A stretch of DNA of 48,398 nt from Streptomyces marinisediminis (GTDB lineage Bacteria > Actinomycetota > Actinomycetes > Streptomycetales > Streptomycetaceae). Position 1 is the stretch's first letter. The number at the start of each line of letters is the position of its first letter. Positions 25,401-34,100 of this stretch are shown piece after piece. The notes under the pieces are model-generated. The model ran no database searches. It was not told where the DNA came from and saw only the letters and a list, made by a program, of their open reading frames with translations. Both the position numbers and the translations under genes were made by a program. Where the stretch lies: positions 1 through 48,398 of the forward strand of contig NZ_JAPKFL010000034.1 in NCBI RefSeq assembly GCF_026262575.1. Reading direction: 5' to 3'.

Positions 25401-25502
25401 CAGGTGCATGACGCCGGGCACGTCGTCCGGATAGACCAGGAACCAGGCCTCCATGGGGGAGACCGGCCTGCGGTAGTGGGTGGGGTCCGCCCCGATGGGC
25501 AT
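22449..25502 (-). CDS. NRPS, C-A-PCP, predicted asparagine or hydroxyasparagine activating
   Basis: 1017 residues. The ATG at 25502 has GAGAGG upstream and lies 5 bases after the stop of the hydroxylase gene, so the two are probably translationally coupled. Residues about 10-440 are a condensation-superfamily domain with HGALDG (His133, HxxxDG) but an atypical sequence nearer to PapA/alcohol-acyltransferase types. Residues about 445-930 are an adenylation domain with YTSGSTGRPKG, NEYGPTETT, YRSGDLARR and the core lysine in NGKVD. The specificity residues I extract by alignment to PheA are D-L-T-K-V-G-E-I-G-K, almost the known asparagine code DLTKLGEVGK. A PCP with GGDS follows. There is no thioesterase. 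It likely activates Asn or 3-hydroxyasparagine and joins it to an amine, hydroxyl or acyl partner; the partner is not visible. Confidence 0.93.
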   Translation of the reverse strand: MPIGADPTHYRRPVSPMEAWFLVYPDDVPGVMHLFVRGAGHLARPQLAAAVAQAAAACPGTRLTREGMTWTDSGVAPEVRELPEGGLDPAADAPDLHRPLMGDGGPTCEVLVAPRERHPDGGRGTDVVFRAFHGALDGKGLLLWAQEVFRALRGEPPAGAPDPVSEARLLERLDARGVPASPGIEPDLDWPSALGRRPTDAARRGFFWRRRTVDGSHPAAVAKAALALTRARGLATGRFMVPVDLRRHAPELRSTGNLTHNPLFEVDADAGWEDAHERMLTLLAEGHDLAARADPVLTRLPFDTLRRQIAELDAYSARRGTYAALAILSHMGRIDAAAFTAPAFRATEVFALPNSGPVGPPEIDLVEFGGRTEITLGWHDGPGMAERAEALLDAVEEELSPRHRRHWAGNATARPPERTGTVVEQFAAQVARTPDAVALTGPEGEVTYAELDRKAAAVAAELRARGLGRGSVVGLAAGRTVAAVAGIYGVLRAGAAYLPLDPAHPDARLSGLLTDARATLVLAGREQAKRALAPVGCEPAVLEDAVDGGRALPPGEAAGPRPGDLAYVIYTSGSTGRPKGVEVEHAQLTVFADWAVREYGVDADTRFPLFTSLAFDLSNTALYLPLLVGGSVALVPDELDHVVLRSLLTESGANALKLTPTHLDLINRLGLRPEGFRTVVAGGELLRGAVAARAQELFGPDCGIFNEYGPTETTIGCMSRRFDAARDAELPSVPIGLPTPNTRIHLLDARGCFVEPGEVGEMYLAGDQLARGYRGRPDLNAERFVRLADGTRAYRSGDLARRLPSGELESAGRTDEQVKVAGHRVEPAEVARTLEEHPAVARAFVLGAARPGGGTDKALYAYVVPASGRAAPVAVEELAEHVRERLPRYLVPAATLVIDELPLTRNGKVDAAALPRPFAGEEAVADAGEVAERGATEAAVARIWAEALGLPPERLGPDPDFHALGGDSVTLLAMLARVASEVVGAERERAFMAHRAAFIARPTLSHVTRLAEEARAG

Positions 25503-25507
25503 GTCGG

Positions 25508-26530
25508 TTACCTCTCCGTGGTCGTTCGCGGGTGCCGCGCCGCGCTGCGCAGCACCTGGCCGCCGTCCGGGCGCAGCGCCCGGGAGCGGCGGTGGTCGAT
25601 GTGGACGAAGATCCGCTGGAGCCAGCGGTCCGCGCCGTCGTAGCGGGGCTGGAAGGCGTTGCGGCCGTGCAGCGCCATGCGGTTGTCCACGAGCGCCAGG
25701 TCGCCGGGGGCGAGCAGCAGCTCGCGGTACCCGCGGTCGACGGCCTTCTCCAGCAGCCGCAGCGCCTCGGCGGCCTCCTCGTCCAGCGGTGTGGTGCTGC
25801 TGAAGTCCACGGTCAGGTCCGGGTCGTCCGGGCTGCCGGTGAGCAGGCCGCGCGGCTCCTCGCTGCCGGACGGCAGGGCGAAGGAGGCCGGGGCGGCGAT
25901 GGTGAACCGCGGCTCGCGCAGCACCGCGCGCACCGGCTCGGGCAGCAGCGGCACGACGGCGCGCACCGAGGCCAGCCGCAGCCGGGCGACGTCGTCGTGG
26001 TCGTTGCGCAGGCACAGCAGGCCCACGAAGTCCGGGCGCAGCGGGTGGAAGGCGTTCTCGGTGTGCATGTTGAGCCGGGTGGAGCCCGCGTTGCCCTGGA
26101 AGGACTCCATGCCCGGCACCGGCACCACGTCGTGCACCAGCGCCCCGGACTTCTCCTTGTCGTAGGAGATCACTTCGCCCAGGGCCATGCCGACGAGCAG
26201 GAGCGCGGCGGCGGGCGTGGTGGCCGCCCGCTGCACCGACCCGGCAACCGTCGGCGTGGCCGGGACCGCGGCCGGGTCGACGGGCAGGTTGCGCACCAGC
26301 AGCGAGGCGTCGGCCCCCGCGTCCCAGGCGAAGTGGCGCAGCCGGGCCCGCAGCCGCACGGGCAGCTCCCCGGACAGCGCGCGGGCGGCGGCCACGCAGC
26401 GCGGGTCGTCCACCAGCCCCGGCGCGGTGTCGCACACCGCGCCGGCCAGGGCCGCCAGCTCCGCCCGCTCCGCGTCGTCGAGCCGGATCACCGAAGCCGT
26501 GTCGCTCTCCATCTCCGTCAGGGCGGACAT
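25508..26530 (-). CDS. asnO-like: Fe(II)/2-oxoglutarate asparagine beta-hydroxylase, AsnO-like
   Basis: 340 residues; the ATG at 26530 has GGAG five bases upstream, and much longer readings into the intergenic region lack support. It belongs to the clavaminate-synthase-like family of amino-acid hydroxylases (AsnO, VioC). The iron ligands are His156 and Glu158 in NMHTENAFH and His288 in ALHGRNAF; the following RWLQR supplies the likely 2-oxoglutarate arginine. Asp242 aligns with AsnO Asp241, the residue reported to set Asn over Asp selectivity. Length and motif spacing match AsnO of the CDA pathway almost residue for residue. The predicted reaction is L-Asn to 3-hydroxy-Asn, and the coupled downstream Asn-type adenylation domain supports this. 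Substrate identity is inference; the family assignment is firm. Confidence 0.93.
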   Translation of the reverse strand: MSALTEMESDTASVIRLDDAERAELAALAGAVCDTAPGLVDDPRCVAAARALSGELPVRLRARLRHFAWDAGADASLLVRNLPVDPAAVPATPTVAGSVQRAATTPAAALLLVGMALGEVISYDKEKSGALVHDVVPVPGMESFQGNAGSTRLNMHTENAFHPLRPDFVGLLCLRNDHDDVARLRLASVRAVVPLLPEPVRAVLREPRFTIAAPASFALPSGSEEPRGLLTGSPDDPDLTVDFSSTTPLDEEAAEALRLLEKAVDRGYRELLLAPGDLALVDNRMALHGRNAFQPRYDGADRWLQRIFVHIDHRRSRALRPDGGQVLRSAARHPRTTTER

Positions 26531-26639
26531 GCGTCTCCATTCGTTGCCGGGATGCGATGAGGGAACGCGAGGACCTGTTCCTGCTCGGGACGTCGAACGC
26601 CAGCCCGGGGAAGGAAAACCCCGCCTATGATCCACCGGC

Positions 26640-26669
26640 AGGCTAGAAGTGCGCGGAATTGCGTGGCAA
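26640..26669 (-). promoter_or_regulatory. Candidate promoter of the asnO-like/NRPS operon
   Basis: On the minus strand, TTGCCA (26669-26664) and TAGCCT (26645-26640) are spaced by 18 bases, resembling an actinobacterial sigma-70 promoter. It would give a leader of about 100 nt. The large inverted repeat lies immediately upstream of the -35, where an activator would sit. Confidence 0.35.
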
Positions 26670-26670
26670 C

Positions 26671-26706
26671 CCTTATCGATAGGGGTAGCGCCCCCTATCG
26701 ATAAGG
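26671..26706. promoter_or_regulatory. Perfect 15-bp inverted repeat, putative operator
   Basis: CCTTATCGATAGGGG (26671-26685) is followed, after a 6-nt spacer, by its exact complement CCCCTATCGATAAGG (26692-26706). Each arm also holds the palindrome ATCGAT. It lies between divergent genes and contains the TAGGGG/CCCCTA core also found before the regulator, loading PKS and thioesterase genes. It is likely the binding site of the cluster regulator; a cruciform or terminator role is less likely because of its position. Confidence 0.7.
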
Positions 26707-26719
26707 CCACTTGGGGCCT

Positions 26720-26733
26720 GGCAACATGTTGCC
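26720..26733. promoter_or_regulatory. 14-bp perfect palindrome GGCAACATGTTGCC
   Basis: A self-complementary sequence 13 bp from the large inverted repeat, on the mqnA-like side. It is a possible dimer binding site for a second regulator. It is unique among the intergenic regions I inspected. Confidence 0.4.
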
Positions 26734-26891
26734 GCACACGCTTTCCCGACCGCCTGGGCGCAGCGGTTATGGTGGCGCACTCAGACAGCTCTCGACGGCG
26801 GCCGACAATCGCCACGGAAAAACGTCGGAACGGCAGCCAGGCGGTCACGGTCAGGGCCTCGGAATTCGAGCACCGGGAAGCGTGGACACCC

Positions 26892-28004
26892 TTGAGCACA
26901 CAGACGACGGGAATATCCCACTCGGCGGACGCCGCGAAGCTCCGCCCCGCCCGGCTGCCGGCACCGCGCGACGGCGAACCCGCGCTCACCGCCCCGGCCC
27001 CGGCCCACCCGGCGTCCGGGTCGGCGTCCGGGTCGGCGCCGGCGTCCGCGTCCCAGGGCGGCTTCCGGGACGCCTGCCAGGGCGGGCCCGAGCCGTGGCC
27101 GGGCACCGGCGCGGGACCGGCGCGGCGGCGGCCCCGGTTCGGCCACATCTCCTTCCTCAACTGCCTGCCCCTGTACTGGGGCCTGGCCAAGACCGGCAGC
27201 CTCATCGACCTCGACGTCACCCGCGCCAGCCCCGAGGTGCTCAGCGCGGCGCTCGCCCAGGGCCGGCTGGACGTCAGCGCCATCAGCCTCCTGGAGTTCC
27301 TGCGGCACGCCGACGACCTGGTGGTGCTGCCCGACATCGCCGTCGGCAGCCTCGGCGACGTGCGCTCCTGCCTGATCCTGAGCAGACTGCCGCTGGAGGA
27401 GCTCGACGGCGCCCCCGTCGCGCTGGGCTCGGCCAGCCGCACCTCGGTCCGCCTGGCCCGACTGCTGCTGGCCGAACGCGTCGGCGTCCGGCCCGTGTAC
27501 CACACCACCCCGCCCGACCTCACCGCCATGCTGCGCGAGCACCAGGCCGCCGTGCTCATCGGCGACGTCGCGCTGCACGCCGCGCTGCACCAGGCGCCCG
27601 CCCTCGGCCTGCACGTCCACGACCTCAGCGGCATGTGGCGGGAGTGGACCGGACTGCCGTTCGTGTTCGCCGTGTTCGCCGCCCGCAAGGAGTTCGCCGC
27701 CCGCGAGCCGCGCCTGCTGCACCGCGTCCACCAGGACCTGCTGGAAGCCCGCGACCTCTCGCTCCAGGAGATCGACCTCATCTGCGAGCAGACCGCGGAG
27801 TGGGAGACGTTCGACCGCGACACCCTGCGCGACTACTACGTGCACGCGCTCGACTTCTCCTTCGGCCCCCGGCACCTGGCCGCCGTCACCGAGTTCGCCC
27901 GGCTCACCGGCGGACCCGGCGCCGGGTTCCCCGCCGACGTCCGCGTCGACGTCCTGGGCACCGCGCCCGACCCGGCGGCCGGACCCGCCCGGGACCTTCG
28001 GTGA
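26892..28004 (+). CDS. mqnA-like: MqnA-like chorismate dehydratase, probable starter-unit enzyme
   Basis: From about position 27130 the protein matches the actinobacterial MqnA pattern throughout: FGHISFLNCLPLYWGLAKTG, ALAQGRLDVSAISLLEFL, LGSASRTSVRLARLLLAE, AAVLIGDVAL, WREWTGLPFVFAVFAA and a GFPADVRVDVLG end. MqnA dehydrates chorismate to 3-[(1-carboxyvinyl)oxy]benzoate in the futalosine menaquinone pathway. No other mqn gene is present, and the next gene is a PKS with a CoA-ligase loading domain, so a dedicated role in starter supply is inferred. The start is uncertain: TTG 26892 (weak GGGAAG upstream, 370 residues), ATG 26769 and GTG 26772 are in frame. All give an unusual Ala/Ser/Pro-rich extension of roughly 80 residues or more before the conserved domain. 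Confidence 0.88.
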   Translation: MSTQTTGISHSADAAKLRPARLPAPRDGEPALTAPAPAHPASGSASGSAPASASQGGFRDACQGGPEPWPGTGAGPARRRPRFGHISFLNCLPLYWGLAKTGSLIDLDVTRASPEVLSAALAQGRLDVSAISLLEFLRHADDLVVLPDIAVGSLGDVRSCLILSRLPLEELDGAPVALGSASRTSVRLARLLLAERVGVRPVYHTTPPDLTAMLREHQAAVLIGDVALHAALHQAPALGLHVHDLSGMWREWTGLPFVFAVFAARKEFAAREPRLLHRVHQDLLEARDLSLQEIDLICEQTAEWETFDRDTLRDYYVHALDFSFGPRHLAAVTEFARLTGGPGAGFPADVRVDVLGTAPDPAAGPARDLR

Positions 28005-28011
28005 CCGCCCG

Positions 28012-28044
28012 GTAGGGGCGGCGCAGGGGGCGGCAGGGGTTCGG
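28012..28044 (+). promoter_or_regulatory. G-rich direct repeats before loading PKS, putative operator
   Basis: TAGGGG and two CAGGGG cores are spaced about 11 bases apart (GTAGGGGCGGC, then CAGGGGGCGGC, then AGGGGTTCGG). They lie in the 132-bp gap between the mqnA-like gene and the loading PKS. The core matches the motif found at 26671, 37412 and 40016. Confidence 0.5.
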
Positions 28045-28136
28045 CGGCACACCCGCCCGGACCACACTGGCGCGGCACCCTCGGCGCATCCAGCGCCCGA
28101 CCGCAGCCCGCCGAACGAAGAGATGGAGAGGGTGAC

Positions 28137-31100
28137 ATGCCGCGTGCCGAGCTGATCCGTCCGATCCCCGACCTCCTGCGCCAGCACGCCCGGGAGCAGG
28201 GGGGCAAAGCGGCCTTCCGCGACGCCCGGCGCACCCTCACCTACGCCGCGCTGCACGCCCGCACCGGGCGCCTGGCCGGCCACCTCGCCCGGCTCGGCCT
28301 GCGCCCCGGCGACCGGCTCGCCATCCTCCTGGGCAACCGCGTGGAGCACGTCGAGTCCTACCTCGCCGCCGTGCGCGCCGCCGCCGTCGGCGTGCCGGTC
28401 GACCCGCGCGTGGCCGACGCCGAACTGGCGCACATCCTCACCGACAGCGGTGCCCGGCTCGTCATCACCGACGCCGCCCACGCCGACCAGGTGCGCCGCG
28501 TCGCCGCCGGTCCCGCCGCGCCCACCCTCGTCCTGGTGTCCGACCCCGACCCCGGCCCCGCCCCCGACGCTGCCGACGCCCCCGACGCCCCCGACGCCCC
28601 TGATGTCGAGGCGGCCCCGCCGGCCGCACCGGACGCCCACGGCTTCGAGGTCCTGGCCACCACCGAGCCGCCCGAACCGGCCCGCGACAGCCTCGGCCTG
28701 GACGACGTCACCTGGACGCTCTACACCTCCGGCACCACCGGACGGCCCAAGGGCGTGCTCTCCACCCAGCGCAACGCCCTGTGGTCGGTGGCCGCCGCCT
28801 ACGCGCCGATCGCCGGGCTCGGCCGCGCGGACCGGGTGGTGTGGCCGCTGCCGCTGTTCCACAGCTTCTCCCACATCGCCTGCGTCGTCGGCGTCACCGC
28901 CGTCGGCGCCACCGCCCGCCTCCTGGACGGCCTGTCCGCCGAGGACGTCACCGCCGCCGTCCGCGCCGAGTCGGCCACCTTCCTCGCCGGCGTCCCGGCC
29001 CTCTACCAGCACCTGGTCGACGCCGCCGCCGCCGGCGGCGGCCGGTCCGCCCCCGGGGGCAGCCTGCGCACCTGCATGGTCGCCGGCGCCGTCACCACCG
29101 CGGCGCTGCAGAGCGCCTTCGAGACCGCCTACGGCGTCCCGCTGCTCAACCTCTACGGCAGCACCGAGGCGTGCGGCGCCGTCACCATGAGCCCGCCCAC
29201 CGGCCCCCGCGTCGAGGGCTCCTGCGGCCGTCCGGTGCCCGGCCTGGAGGTGCGCCTCGTCGACCCCGCCACCGGGGCGCCCAGCGCCCCCGGCGCCGAG
29301 GGCGAGATCCACGTCAAGGGCCCCAACGTCATGCGCGGCTACCACAACCGGCCCGAGGCCACCGCCGAGGTGCTGCGCGACGGCTGGTACCGCACCGGCG
29401 ACCTGGCCCGCAGCGCCCCCGACGGCCACCTCACCATCACCGGGCGGCTGCGGGAGCTGATCATCCGCGGCGGGGAGAACATCCACCCCACCGAGGTCGA
29501 GGACGTGCTGCGCGCCCAGCCCGGCGTCGCGGACGTCGCCGTCGCCGGCGCGCCCCACCCCGTGCTCGGCGAGGTCCCCGTCGCCTACCTGGTGCCCGGC
29601 CCCGGACTGCCGTCCGCCGACGCGCTGCTGGCCGCCTGCCGCGCCCGGCTGAGCTACGTGAAGGTCCCGCACGCGCTCTACGTCGTGCCCCGCGTCCCGC
29701 GCACCGCCTCCGGCAAGATCACCCGCCGCGCCCTGCTCGACGGCCCCGCCCGCCTGCTCGCCGTCACCGACCAGCTCGACGACCTGCACCGACCCGTGTG
29801 GACGCTGCGGCGCCCGGCCCCCGCGCCGACCGCCCCGCAGGGCTCCTGGGCGCTCGTCGGCCCCGTCGGCCCCGTCGGCACCGCGCTCCACGACGCCCTG
29901 CACGCCCACGGCGCCACCGTGCACGCCCACCGCGACGCGGCGGCCCTCGCCACGGCGTGCGCGGCCGAAGCGGGCGCCGGGGCGCCCGACGTGGTGGTCC
30001 TCACGGGAGGCTCCGACGCAGCAGCAGCCGACGCCGCCGCCCTCACCGACCACCTCACCGCGCAGGCCCGCACGCTGCTCACCGCGCCCGCGCTGCGGGA
30101 CGCCCGCGTGCTCCTGCTCACCCACCACGCCGTCTCCGCTGGGCCCCACGACCCCGCGCCGCACCCGGCGCGGGCCGCCGCACACGGCGCCCTGCGCGCC
30201 CTGGCCGCCGACCACCCCGGCCGCTGCACTGCCGTCGACCTGGACGACCCGGCCACCGCGCTCCCCGCCCTGGCGGCCACCCTGGACGCCGCCCTGCCCG
30301 CCTGCGCCGTCCGGGGCGGCTCCGTCCTCGTCCCCCGGCTCGCCGGCACCACCGGCTCCCCCGCCCGTCCCGGGCAGGCCGCCCCCGGCCCGCTCGACCC
30401 CGGGGAGGCCGTGCTCCTCACCGGCGCGCGGCCCCCGGAGACCGCCGACCTCGCCCGCCACCTCGTGGCCGCCCACGGCGTCCGCCACCTGCTGCTCGAC
30501 CCCACCGCAGCGGGCGGCGGGGCCGACGGCGCGAACGGCGCGAACGGCGCGGACGGCGCGAACGGGGCCGCCGGAGGCACCGGGGACGCCGCCCGGGCGG
30601 CCCTGCGTGCCGAACCGGCGGCCGCCGGCGCCCGCGTCACCGACCCCGATGCCCCCGCGCCGACCGAGCCGCCGCCCGCGCCCCTCACCCTGGCCGTCCA
30701 CACGCTCCCCCCGGCGCTGACCGACGCCGTCACCGGCGTCGAGGACCTCGCCGACCGGCTGCGCGCCGCGCGTCCGGACGGCGCGCCCACCCGGCTCGTC
30801 CTCATCGTCCCGCCCGGCGCCGAGCCCGCCACCGGGGCCTACGCGCACGCCCTGGCCGCCCACCGGCGCGCCCACGGCCTGCCCACCGTCGCCCTCACCA
30901 CCGCCGACGGGCTCACCGCCCGCGACCGGTGCCGCGCGCTGGACGCCGCCCTCCTGCTCGACGTGCCGAGCCTGGTCGCGGACCCCGACCCGCATCCGGC
31001 CGACCCCGCCGACGCCCCCGCCCCGGGCGCCGCCGACGCCCTGCGCCGCGAACTCGCCGCCCTCGACCCGGCCGGACGGCTCCGCACCCTGCTCGACCTG

Positions 31101-34100
31101 GTGCGCGCCGAGGCCGCCGACGCCGTCCGGCTCCCCGGGCCCGACGCCCTCGACCCCCAGCGGGCCTTCAAGGAACTGGGGTTCACCTCCGCGACCGCCG
31201 TCGCACTGCGCCGCCGGCTCACCGCCGTCACCGGACTCGACCTCCCCGTCACGCTCGCCTTCGACCACCCCACCCCGCACGCGCTCGCCCACCACCTGCG
31301 CACCGTGCTCGCCGGGCACGACCCCGCCGAGGCGCCCGGCACCGCCGGGCGCGAACCCCGGGGCGGCGCGGCGTCCGACGAACCCCTCGCGATCGTCGGC
31401 ATGGCCTGCCGCCTCCCCGGCGGGGTGCGCAGCCCGGAGGACCTCTGGCGCCTGGTCACCGAGGGCGGCACCGGCCTGACGCCGTTCCCCGACGACCGGG
31501 GCTGGGACCTCGCCTCCCTCCACCACCCCGACCCCGCCCACCCCGGGACCACCCACGTCCAGCGCGCGGGATTCCTCCCCGACGCGGCCGCCTTCGACGC
31601 CGGGTTCTTCGGCGTCAAGCCCCGCGAGGCACTGGCCATGGACCCGCAGCAGCGCCTCGTCCTGGAGTCGGCCTGGGAGGCCCTGGAGCGGGCCGGTGTC
31701 GTCCCGGCCGACCTGCGGGGCACCCGCACCGGCGTCTACGTCGGCCTCATGCACCACGACTACGGCACCGCCCCCGGCGTGGCGCTCGGCGCGGCCGAGG
31801 GATACGTCTGCACCGGAACGGCGGGCAGCGTCGCCTCGGGCCGCGTCGCCTACACCCTGGGCCTGGAGGGTCCGGCGGTGACGGTGGACACGGCGTGCTC
31901 CTCCTCCCTGGTCGCCCTGCACCTGGCCGCGCGCTCGCTGCGGTCGGGGGAGTGCGACGCCGCGCTGGTCGGCGGCGTGACCGTGATGGCCGGGACGGGG
32001 TCGTTCGTCGAGTTCTCCCGGCAGGGCGGGCTCGCCGCCGACGGCCGGTGCAAGTCCTTCGCCGAGGCGGCGGACGGCACCGGCTGGTCCGAGGGCGTGG
32101 CCATGCTCTTCGTCGAGCGGTTGTCGGACGCGCGGCGCAAGGGGCACCGGGTGCTCGCGGTGGTGCGGGGTTCGGCGGTCAATCAGGACGGTGCGTCGAA
32201 CGGGTTGACGGCGCCGAGTGGTCCGGCGCAGCAGCGGGTGATCCGGGAGGCGCTGGCGGATGCCGGGTTGGCGGCGTCCGAGGTGGGTGCGGTGGAGGCG
32301 CACGGCACGGGGACGCGGTTGGGTGATCCGATCGAGGCGGGGGCGTTGCTGGCCACGTACGGGCAGGGGCGTGGGTCTGAGGGGCCGCTGTGGCTGGGGT
32401 CGCTGAAGTCGAACCTGGGGCACACGCAGGCTGCGGCTGGTGTGGCGGGTGTGATCAAGATGGTGCTGGCGATGCGGCACGGGACGCTGCCGCGCACGCT
32501 GCACGCGGACGAGCCGTCGTCGCGGGTGGAGTGGGCTTCGGGCGGCGTGGAGTTGCTGACCCGGGCGCGGGAGTGGCCTGCGGGCGAGCGTCCGCGTCGG
32601 GCGGGTGTGTCCTCGTTCGGGATCAGCGGGACGAACGCGCACGTGATCGTGGAGGAGGGGGACGCCGAAGCCGTTGAGGCTCCGGAGGCTTCGGCTCCGG
32701 CTTCGGCTCCGGTGGTGGTGCCGTGGGTGTTGTCGGCGAGGTCCGCGCAGGCGTTGGCCGGGCAGGCGGGGCGGTTGCTGGAGCGGGTGGACTCACTCGG
32801 GTCGCCGGTGGATGTGGGGTGGTCGCTGGCGGTGTCGCGGTCGGTGTTCGAGCACCGTGCGGTGGTGGTCGGTGCTGACCGGGCCGGACTGCTGGCGGCT
32901 GTGGCACAGGGGCTGGCTCCGGCGGGTGTGGTGACCGGGCAGGCGGGTGGCGGTCGTGCCGCGTTCCTGTTCTCCGGTCAGGGCTCCCAGCGGGCCGGGA
33001 TGGGCCGCGAACTGTACGGCGCCTTCCCGGTGTTCGCGGATGCCTTCGACGCGGTGTGCGCGGAGCTGGACCGCCACCTGGACACCCCCGTGCGGGAGGT
33101 GGTCTTCGACGGCTCGGAGCTGCTGGACCAGACCCAGTACACGCAGGCGGGGTTGTTCGCGCTGGAGGTGGCGCTGTTCCGGCTGCTGGAGCACTGGGGC
33201 GTCACCCCCGACTACCTGCTCGGCCACTCCATCGGTGAGCTGGCCGCCGCCCACGTGGCGGGGGTGTGGTCGCTGGAGGACGCGGCCCGGCTGGTCGCCG
33301 CACGCGGCCGGCTCATGCAGGCTTTGCCGTCCGGTGGGGCGATGATCGCCGTGCAGGCCACCGAGGAGGAGATCACCGCGCTGCTGGTCGACGGGGTGTC
33401 GATCGCCGCCGTCAACGGACCCACCTCCGTGGTCATCTCCGGCGACGAGGAAGCCGTGGCGGAGATCGCTGCACGGTTCGACAAGAGCAAGCGGCTCAAC
33501 GTCAGTCACGCCTTCCACTCACCCCGCATGGACCCCATGCTTCAGGAGTTCCGCACCGTCGCCGAGAGCCTGACCTACCAGCCCCCGCGCATCCCCGTCG
33601 TCTCCAACCTCACCGGTGACGTGGCCGGGGAGGAGCTGGCCACCGCCGAGTACTGGGTGCGGCATGTCCGGGAAGCCGTGCGCTTCCACGACGGCATGCG
33701 GCACCTGGCGGGTCTGGACGTGAGCACCTACGTTGAGGTCGGGCCGGGCGGCACCCTGACCGCCATGGCCCAGCAAGCCACCAACCCCGCCCCCGAACCC
33801 GGGTCCGACGGTGCGGCAGCCGCCGCGTTCGTGCCCGCCCTGCGCAAGAGCCGTCCCGAGCCCGAGTCCCTGGTCACCGCGCTCGCCGAACTCCACGTAC
33901 GCGGCACCACCGTCGACTGGCAGGCGTACTACGCCGGGACCGGAGCCCGACGCGTCGACCTGCCCACCTACGCCTTCCAGCACCAGCGCTACTGGCTGCC
34001 CTCGGCATCGGGATCGGAGTCGGCGGCCGACGCGGGGGGCCTGGGGCTGGAAGCCGCGGCGCACCCGGTCCTGCGGGTGGTGGCCGAGGTGGCCGGGTCG

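Larger units (their letters stand above)
26531..26891. other. Divergent intergenic region between asnO-like and mqnA-like genes
   Basis: About 360 bp without a convincing gene. It holds a candidate promoter for the minus-strand pair, a 36-bp inverted repeat and a 14-bp palindrome. The stretch 26770-26891 could be either leader or the N-terminus of the mqnA-like gene, depending on its true start. Confidence 0.6.

Noticed and set aside
22185..25643. Plus-strand frame of about 1150 codons opposite the NRPS
   Set aside because: Shadow of the NRPS; all adenylation and PCP motifs are on the minus strand.
26671..26706. Inverted repeat as a transcription terminator or transposon end
   Set aside because: It lies between two divergent start regions where termination is not needed; no transposase or target duplication is seen, and the core recurs as a regulatory motif elsewhere.
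25508..27823. Extended reading of the hydroxylase gene to 771 codons
   Set aside because: The extra N-terminal part overlaps the promoter region and the opposite mqnA-like gene and has no domain; the ATG at 26530 has a good RBS and family-like length.
26892..28004. Interpretation as a housekeeping menaquinone gene
   Set aside because: No other mqn gene is nearby, and it is flanked by PKS/NRPS genes with a shared operator motif. A housekeeping role cannot be excluded without the rest of the genome, but it is the weaker reading.
26781..32642. Minus-strand frame of about 1950 codons opposite mqnA-like and loading PKS genes
   Set aside because: Low-complexity shadow protein with no motif; it also runs through the divergent promoter region.
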